64,000 nucleotides of DNA, taken from contig AP031351.1 in NCBI GenBank assembly GCA_037833965.1, positions 136,501 to 200,500 on the forward strand, written 5' to 3'. The stretch is from Marchantia polymorpha subsp. ruderalis. Lineage: Eukaryota > Streptophyta > Marchantiopsida > Marchantiales > Marchantiaceae. Positions within the stretch are counted from its first letter, which is position 1. Each line of letters begins with the position of its first letter. A model generated the notes under the pieces. That model ran no database searches, was not told where the DNA came from, and saw only the letters and a list, made by a program, of their open reading frames with translations. The position numbers and the translations under genes are program-made. Positions 56,701 to 64,000 of this stretch are shown here, piece after piece.

Positions 56701-57974
56701 GCGCCCGTCTATCGTTACTACAGTACGCTCTTAGACTACTCGTTCTAACTCTACTGCCAGGACGTCCACGCTGGATAGGCGCCCCACCCCTGTAGTATAC
56801 TGTGAGGAGGCGAGTTCGAGCAATATGATTTTTCTCTGACTGAACCTGTTTGCATGGTAATTACACACATACTTCTCTTCTCACAAGGTTAAAGAAATTA
56901 GATTACTTTCATGCGAAATTCAATTAAAAATGTTAAAAAGGTTTAAAGATTGACATTGTGTCCTGGACATCTGCACTCTCCGAGTATTGCGTGTGCAAAC
57001 GCAAAGTGCGTATGAACACGCTCTCTGAGTGCAGAATGTAAAGTAAAAGACTGCAGCACAATCTACTTGCTTTCAGATGTACTCATGAAGTTACGATAGT
57101 ACGCGTTGGTGTGGACACAAGAGGACTAATGTTGTCCTCATCCATTTGGCTCTTTGAGCTACAGTAGGGGAGCAGCCACTGAGAAAAGGCTTCATTGACC
57201 GTACAGCACTTCCAGTCGGTCAACCACGGCACTTTGATACATAACACCACACTAAACGTCCTCTGAAACCTAGCTATTCAGTTTCAAGACTAAACGAATT
57301 CTCATTCAGCTAGCAGAATACCGACCAAAATGTCATCGCTATAATTGTGCTGTTCCATGGTCAATAGAGCTTCCCCATCAAGCAACGAGGAAAAGGTACA
57401 TGCACAAAATTTGACATCTACTTTCTTGTAAAATGCCTCAACCATGACATACTGCGTTATTGACTGGCCACTCAACTCCTATTATATCTTGAAAGCTGGT
57501 ACTTGAAAAAAGGTTGCTGGAGCACACAAAACCATCCATTCTGCACTCAAAGAGAGTCGGGTCATATTCGTCTCGAGGAGAACATTTCGACTACCTTCCA
57601 ATTCCGGGGCTATGGAGGTTTATAAAGAATGAAGCTTACGCTTTTCAAGACACAGGAGGTGAGGACAAAGTGGATAATCCTGACCACATAAAAGGAAAGG
57701 GATACGATCTAATATAGTTCGTAAGAGCACCTCCACTTACCCATTCATCCTGTTATGAAGGGTGAGTTGCATCTGAACGTACAAGTTGCCATGACTCGAC
57801 AAGTTAGGGTATTGCATGCAACGATTCGGATAATCGCTACACATAACTTCCTTCCCGTTCCAGGAACCTGACCGTTGTTCGATGACCAACCTAAAACCTA
57901 AATCCGGATATACGCTGCTCTTGTTCACTCTTGTACCTCAAAGGAATCATAAAACTATAGAATTGAAAACTCAT

Positions 57975-60900
57975 TTAGAGACCTTCAAAAGCTTCTGCTT
58001 GCAGCTTCGCTGCAGCGTCTGCCGGGTCTGGACCTGGTTGAGCGTTCTTGGGACTTAGCGAGCGAGCTGACGATCCATGATCGTGCGTCGAGTATTGAGA
58101 TGAAGGGTGGGTAGAACTCTCTTGAGAACCCTCTGCGGCTATAGATGGCTGATGTCTTAAGGAAGAATCAAGTGTTTGATCTGGAGTCCCAGTCCTGTTC
58201 AAAAACCGTCGGATCAGGCCTCTCAAGAATGGAGCCATTGTATCTGGCTCATATTCATGGTAGTACATTACTCCGCCCATACAGAGGCAAAAGAGAGCCA
58301 CCTGGAAAAGAGGAAACATTTAAGTCAGCAAACGCTTGGACGAATATGAAGGAGAGTGAAAGACCATCGAAAGCTTCATGAATGTCGGCCGTTGTCAGTC
58401 ACAAAGTCGAAGGACATGGACAATTCCATCCAACATGGTGAACAACATTATCATGTTCGGGAAAACGTGTTGGATACTAATGCGAGATGGACCGATATGA
58501 GCGCCAGACAAGAAAAGTCGAGACGACTACCTCAGCATGCTTAAGGTCTGGCAGCAAGTGCCGGTTCACCAACGTATACCAAAGAGAATCTGCGGCACGA
58601 GGAAGTGTGTAGAGAGCAAGTTCTGAACGTCGGCTCTTCTTTTCCAATAGAGCTGACAACGCAGCTATAGCTCCAGCAAAGAAATAGACACTTTTATGAT
58701 CCTTTGTAACAAGTTTTCTTTGGACACAGATGACGCCCTGTTATCAAAACACCAAAGACCTTTTTCTTAGTCCACGAATATGACTCCGAAGAGATGTGGA
58801 AGACACGCGTTTCCTGCTAAAACACTGACCGCCACGTAGAAAAAATTATTTCTTCAATAATCGACATACCTGATAGACGCCCACAAAGGCAGACAAGAAA
58901 CTTGTTGAACGTACAGCACTTTTTAGAGCATTCCAAAAAGTATGTATCGGGGCTTCCATGAACTGCATCATCAAAACAATTCAGATTCGAACATTCATAC
59001 ATAAAGAGCTAATGAAATTGATCTAGACCATCCATACTTACATTGAACAAATCAGAAAGTATGTGGTGTTGAATACGGCCATAGGCGCAACTGACCACTT
59101 GAAGTCAAATCTGTGGACGACTACTGAAATTCGAGAGTAGCGGCACACACTTTGCATGCAAGAAAGAAAGAACATCCAATCTTCCGGGTGTACCTTCTGA
59201 ATGTTCAGGACGACGAAGGGCACAAAAGTGAGTGACAAATAAAGCGGAAAAGTTTTCTTGAATGTTGCCCGTGTTGCTCTGGTGTTATGTGCAAGGCAGG
59301 AAGCCGTGTCAGGGTGCACGGCTGAGCAAGGTATAATTGGAGAATGGGCATGCACTCCGAACATAGGCAATCCAGTCTTACTGGTCACAAATGCTGCGAG
59401 AGAGGCAACGTCTATGCCCCCACCCCTGCAGCTCTCACGTACTGCTTTCAAGACGGGCCTTGCTATAGGTCCAGTTTTCACAATGAACTCGTTATAAGAA
59501 TCTGGCAAGGTCTCTGGCCGCATTACATACGCATACATGATCTGTACAAGTGGCAACGGGAAGCAGATTAAAATGCTGTAAAACTGAGTCCGCCAACAAT
59601 CAGAATGGCTTCCACGCATTAGCTTTTCCAAAATCCCCGTACCAACATACGTCACTTTACATGTGTATAGCTTTCCCTTCAAGACAAAATGTTAACACTA
59701 TGCTACATTCGAATCACTGTACAAAAAATTACTCATCAATCAGAAATGACAAGCACTCATCTACTTGGCGAACCTGAGCACAGGCCAAAGCAAACAGTAA
59801 GGTGTCTCCATGTTGCCACTGACTGCCCCAAAAGTGGAACTTGTTTTTGGCCTTGGCTGAGTTGTAGGCACACTGCAGTAAACAAAGAAGATATTCGAGG
59901 TCAGTGACTTACTCTTTAGAACGAGACGACATTCTTTTCCCCGTACATTCATATACGGTATCCGCTGCTACACAAATACAAGGCCGACCTTCACACTGTC
60001 ATAATATCTAGCCCACAACGAGGAATAGTACCTGGGCAACTCTAGCCAGAAGATAGAGAGCGAAGGTGCGTCTTCTTTGAGAGTCATCCAATGCAAGGAT
60101 AGATAATCCTGCTACTCCACCTGCCAAAAACCTGCAAATAGAAAAAAATAATCATAAGTTTCGTTCACTGGGTATTGAGGTTAACAACTAATATTGACCT
60201 TATACTCAGAATTAGCTCCAGAGGTTGACGTAAGGCATTTGATTCTCACACGTTCAGAGGAGAGTCCGTTCCACTTTTCCTCCGCAGAAAGCATCGGATT
60301 GCATGAAAACAGCCAGTAAAGCCACCAAAAAGTAAGCCTGTGCGACAAGCCTCTTCCCGGACGATCAAATTGTTCTCGCCCAAAAGAAGCTGAAACATCA
60401 TACAGTACATGCTCAGATACACAAGGTCCCATGCAAATTATTGAAAAAGAATTTAAATTACTTATAACAGGAGCCCATCAGACACAAATAAGGCTCTTGA
60501 CAATGATCATCCGTACTTCCAACCACAAAAGTTCTCTCATAATTTACAAGCGAATTACACATATAGCCATTGCATGGAAGACTCTTCTCTACTCCGAATT
60601 TTGTAAAGAGTAGTCAGAAACTTCTTTGTCGGATCATGAAGACAAAGAGCACAAGGTTTTAAGAGCAGAAGGTGTCATCAGGGACGAACGAATAGCTTCT
60701 GCCAGTCCATATTGATCGTAATTATACTCCTGGACAACAATTACTACCTACTTCAATTGCCTGGGCCAAACAGAGTGATATCATACAGTCTGGCAGGATA
60801 AGCTCACGTACGCCTTATAATAGGCTTGCAGTGGAGGAATGATTTTGAGTAGTGGTGGTGAGCGGGGGGATTTGATAAAACAAATATACAACACGAAGAA

Positions 60901-61595
60901 CACGCCAACTAAGTAAATCATGTCATATTGATCAAATAGTGGCCAAGGGATGTCCCTCTCCTCCGAGGAAACCAACATGTTCATATGATCACTACGTTAG
61001 ACAATGGTTTCATGAATGGGGCAAGTGGGCTCGTCATCCGTGTGTCTACTATAAACATACTGATGCTCGCAAATGCTTTCTCTGAACAGGAATAAACGAG
61101 GAATAAGTTACAGGAAGTTAGCTCACTTTTGAAATCTGGAGGCTGCTAGGCATGACCGAGCGAATGCCGTGGAGAGAAGAACGAAGAACACTCAATATAA
61201 CTCAAGTGCATACGTACCTTCAAGTCCAAAAACGAATAGTATGGCCGCTTTCTGGCTAGCTTGAAGGCCCTCAGAAGAACTCCTATTCCGACTCGCACAC
61301 CATAGGCCAGCATGAAGCTTTGACAGAGACTTCCCACAGAATTCGCCACGCACGAATCGCCATGCTGGCAAAGGGGATGTCTCCCGCTGAATAGCGTACT
61401 GTACGTAGCCTTCTTCTTTTGGTTCTTGTGAAGTTCTGCAATGGCTTCTCGTAACCGAACCTCAGCCTCAAGGAGCCGTTTCTCAGCTTCAGCTTTTTCG
61501 TACGTAGCTCTGGCAGCACGCTCCTCCACAGATATTGAGTTCAGAACAAGAGGTCCTAGAGATCCTCCGTTGCTGGCAATTCCTCGGGCTGACAT
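57975..61595 (-). CDS. TMEM135/PMP52-like multi-pass membrane protein, 8 exons
   Basis: The exons are 61595-61218, 60389-60250, 60131-60032, 59872-59774, 59541-59194, 58962-58870, 58737-58531 and 58301-57975, all in phase, giving 563 residues. The ATG at 61595 begins a Glu/Arg/Ala-rich segment likely to be coiled coil (about residues 22-58). Landmarks are VREEACRTGLLFGGFTG, DSQRRRTFALYLLARVAQ, MYAYVMRPETLPDSYNEFI, IIPCSAVHPDTASC, FPLYLSLTFVPFVVL, RRSELALYTLPRAADSLW and YEPDTMAPFLRGLIRRFL. These match the plant TMEM135-like family remembered as Arabidopsis At5g51150, also annotated as Tim17-like. Animal TMEM135 acts in peroxisome and mitochondrial membranes; the plant role is less clear. The C-terminal 75 residues are Ser/Pro/Gln-rich and probably disordered. 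No damage is seen. Confidence 0.88.
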
Positions 61596-63749
61596 TTTGC
61601 GAAAGCTATTCTTTCCAAAGCATCTACTCTACCTTGAACTGTAGAGAATATTGAAACTTAGAACATCTCCGAGAAAAAAACACCAAAACCTACACACGAC
61701 TGCCTTCAAAACATTCCAGAGCTGACGCTGGTAAAAGAATAAGTTTCATTGATGATGACTTCAGATGCCCATGTTTAAAATTTGCGTGATCTGACATATG
61801 ACTTCGGCAGGCAGTATCCCGTGCTAAAATTAAAGATAGAGGAAAGTTAAAAGCGAGCACTGCAACTTCATGCCCAACATAGCTTTCACCTCCTTATTTT
61901 CAAATCGTCCTAGCCATTGAGGTGGGTGTGCTGTTGACTTCCAATTCCTGCTTTTAAAGTAGACCGAATAATTTCGAGCATTCGAAATAAAGAAATCGCC
62001 TACAGATGATTCAAGTCGGCCCGCTGAAAAAGCGACTCCCAAATTCATTACCCAATTGTTCCAAGTACATATTACTCCCCAACTGTGAATGAACGCAAAA
62101 CCACCTAAAAATCTGCTCGCTGCTCCTCGTATACGGTAACTCCACCTACAGCGTGATACACGTGTCACAACCACCACACACTTAATCAGCTTATGAACAT
62201 CACCCATTACCTTGCCCTTGTACCCTAAAACCTCACCCACATGCACATGGACGAACTCCAAGGAATTGACGAGGAAAACGATGCTGGATCCATCATCAAA
62301 ACGAGCTTCGCTCACTTTCTCGTCCTGGCCTTCCCGACCAACGCAAAATTTCAACTCCACCGTACTCCTTTAGGCTCAGAGTAACATCGAATCCGCCATT
62401 AAGCGAACCATCGCGGCTAGAGAAATTTCGCCTGATCCACGATCAACCCGGAGCGGCCTGCAGGGACTAGGCCCTTTCCTCTCTTCCCCGGAAACGCGAG
62501 GGCCAAAAGAAGCACACGCAATCCAGTACAATGCACAGAATTATTCGTCCGTGATGAGCTCCAAATCCTGTAGCGCAAAATCTGTCATCGATTCACGATC
62601 CCCGCCAAAACGGCAGATATTTGGCTGCGCGTCTCGAGCACCACCTGGCCGTCCTAGCAGAAAGCAGGGCTGGAACTGTTCCGGTCTGGGAGCCCTCCAC
62701 TCAACTCCATGGCGGAAGGAAAGAGGATGCCGAATGCCGAATGCCAAATGCCGGAGACTCCGAGGCGGAGAATCGTCGGATTGTCACTCCATTCCCGAAT
62801 GTCCAATGGCATTGCTCCGCGCGCTCTGCGATCGATCCCACCGACCGACTCCCTTCCTCCCTCGCCTCGCGAATCACTCCATCAACCCGGCAGTCCTACC
62901 ACGGCACTCGATCGCTTCCTTCTGCGGCCGGCAACTCATCCATATTACCGACTCTCCTGTGCACGCATGGACTCGCGATGTTCGTCGAGCATGGATGGTG
63001 ATGACAAGTTGCAGCAGCGCCCACATTCACATTTCTCCAATCGACCGACGAATCTTTGAGCGACTTTCTTCGCTTCCTCCGTCGAATGTTCGTCCCCCAC
63101 TGCCGCCAGCCCATCCAAGATTCCGGAACCCAGCTTCCAGATTCCAGCTTCCTTTACTTTCCTTTACTTTAGTCCGCGACGGGATTCGACGCCATTCGAG
63201 TTTCCTCCGTCCACTTTCTCTTCTTTGTGACCATGCTCATGTCGCTTTGTCAGAGCCTTGTCAAAGCCCCGGAAGGTTAATTAATTAGGCTCTTGGAAAA
63301 TGACGGATCTCGGCCCTTAATCTGACCTTCACTGGACATTCCAAGCAGGTGACCCCTTAATCTTTACCAAGGTGGCTAAAACACTGCTGTACACTTGCGG
63401 TGTTTAAGACTTGTGGACGATTCGAGAATTTGGAGATATATAGTACCGAGTTACTTTTACTGGACATGATTGCCATGATTGTTTGGAATAATTTTTGCGT
63501 GTTCATAATGCGGAGTTAAAGTGTTATGGACCTGTGACGAGGGTATTCACATGGTTATTGCAGTTCTCTATTCTTTGTGCTTGACCCTTCATGGATTAAA
63601 CTCATCTATATTCCATATCTTCATGTTGTAACCTGGTTGAGATATGGAATATATATATATATATAGTATTGTTCATCCTCAAATAAGTTTTAGCATATCA
63701 TAGCCCCAAGACATACAACATAAAAGTCATACGCAATAAAATAACAAAA
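61596..63749. other. upstream region of the TMEM135-like gene; unresolved open stretch
   Basis: A minus-strand stretch at 62211-62360 reads as a plausible exon (FDDGSSIVFLVNSLEF, ending YKGK before a GTAATG donor), but no ATG or partner exon could be placed. 62400-63250 is GC-richer with overlapping frames and no domain. A (TA)n run lies near 63650. Confidence 0.3.
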
Positions 63750-63794
63750 CGCCTATGATGTGAACACCCATCATGGGTGTTCACATCATAGGCG
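63750..63794. repeat. perfect hairpin, 21-base arms
   Basis: Arms 63750-63770 and 63774-63794 are exact complements around a three-base loop (TCA). The arm begins CGCCTATGATGTGAAC. It sits directly beside a second, longer palindrome. Confidence 0.85.
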
Positions 63795-63803
63795 CCTATC
63801 TTT

Positions 63804-63879
63804 CAGTTGAGTTTAAAGTCATGAAAGATAAACGTTGTTACAAAACAACGCCTATCTTTCATGACTTTAAACTCAACTG
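63804..63879. repeat. compound palindrome, 27-base arms with inner stem
   Basis: Arms 63804-63830 and 63853-63879 are exact complements. Inside them CGTTGTT (63833-63839) pairs with AACAACG (63844-63850) across a four-base loop. A copy of CGCCTATCTTTCA appears at both this unit and its left junction, suggesting stepwise inverted duplication. The remaining bases to the window end show nothing else. Confidence 0.85.
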
Positions 63880-64000
63880 TCCTTGTCTTCAAACAAAAAG
63901 TCTTCTCGGATTAGAGTATTGATCAAGGTTTCTTTTTCAAGATGACTTATCTAAATCTAAAGGAAAAAAAAAAATATGACTTGACAATGGTATGTAATGA

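Larger units (their letters stand above)
51319..57974. other. intergenic; tandem duplication, possible terminal exon, AT-rich block
   Basis: 51300-52900 is GC-rich with overlapping frames and no domains. 53800-55650 is AT-rich without a gene. 55700-57970 shows no recognisable coding sequence. Items inside are listed separately (53169-53447 and 53625-53756). Confidence 0.35.

Noticed and set aside
60781-60984. Minus-strand frame with hydrophobic stretch inside the TMEM135-like gene
   Set aside because: Exons 1 and 2 join directly in phase with family-like sequence across it, so it is intron.
62551-63288. 245-codon plus-strand frame
   Set aside because: Several frames are open at once and the translation is low-complexity with no domain.

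Overview
The window reads as nuclear DNA of a land plant. The evidence is plant-type genes (a fibrillin with a Ser-rich plastid transit peptide, a PME31-type pectin methylesterase, a plant-type TMEM135-like protein, a receptor-like kinase), short GT-AG introns, GC-richer exons in a strongly AT-rich background, and decayed MULE and hAT-type DNA transposons. Two features hint at a seedless plant such as a bryophyte or lycophyte: an intron-free GC-rich hevein-domain receptor kinase, and an animal-like glutamate dehydrogenase. That placement is inference. Genes are sparse, about seven in 64 kb.

Layout. 3.7-8.1 kb (minus): a six-exon plastid fibrillin closely resembling FBN6/PAP6. Its 2.5 kb fourth intron holds, on the same strand, exons of a second protein with a DnaJ-type cysteine-rich zinc finger (5.4-6.1 kb). 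8.8-9.5 kb is a diverged direct duplication. 11.1-14.5 kb is a dead MULE/FAR1-like transposase whose SWIM zinc finger has lost a cysteine. 18.4-19.8 kb (plus) is a spliced gene of unrecognised family. 20.7-26.4 kb (minus) is a 16-exon mitochondrial glutamate dehydrogenase, assembled here exon by exon. It carries an animal-like insert where the antenna lies, and a fresh 64-bp tandem duplication that copies one of its splice acceptors. 31.6-34.9 kb (plus) is a six-exon PME31-type pectinesterase whose first two introns appear to start with GC. 35-44 kb is an AT-rich gene desert with several hairpins.

44.6-45.7 kb (plus) is a dead receptor kinase split by a 466-bp hAT-type MITE with an 8-bp target duplication. 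About 4 kb downstream (49.6-51.3 kb, plus) lies an intact, single-exon relative: signal peptide, two hevein chitin-binding domains, one membrane span and a non-RD kinase. 58.0-61.6 kb (minus) is an eight-exon TMEM135/PMP52-like multi-pass membrane protein. The last 300 bases contain two near-perfect palindromes.

The genes show no sign of acting in one pathway; they look like an ordinary plant gene neighbourhood. The most interesting items are the antenna-bearing GDH with its duplicated splice acceptor, the hevein receptor kinase and its transposon-split relative, and the zinc-finger exons nested in the fibrillin intron. Exon boundaries were inferred by hand from splice consensus, phase continuity and remembered family sequence. 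They agree in phase throughout for the five fully assembled genes.
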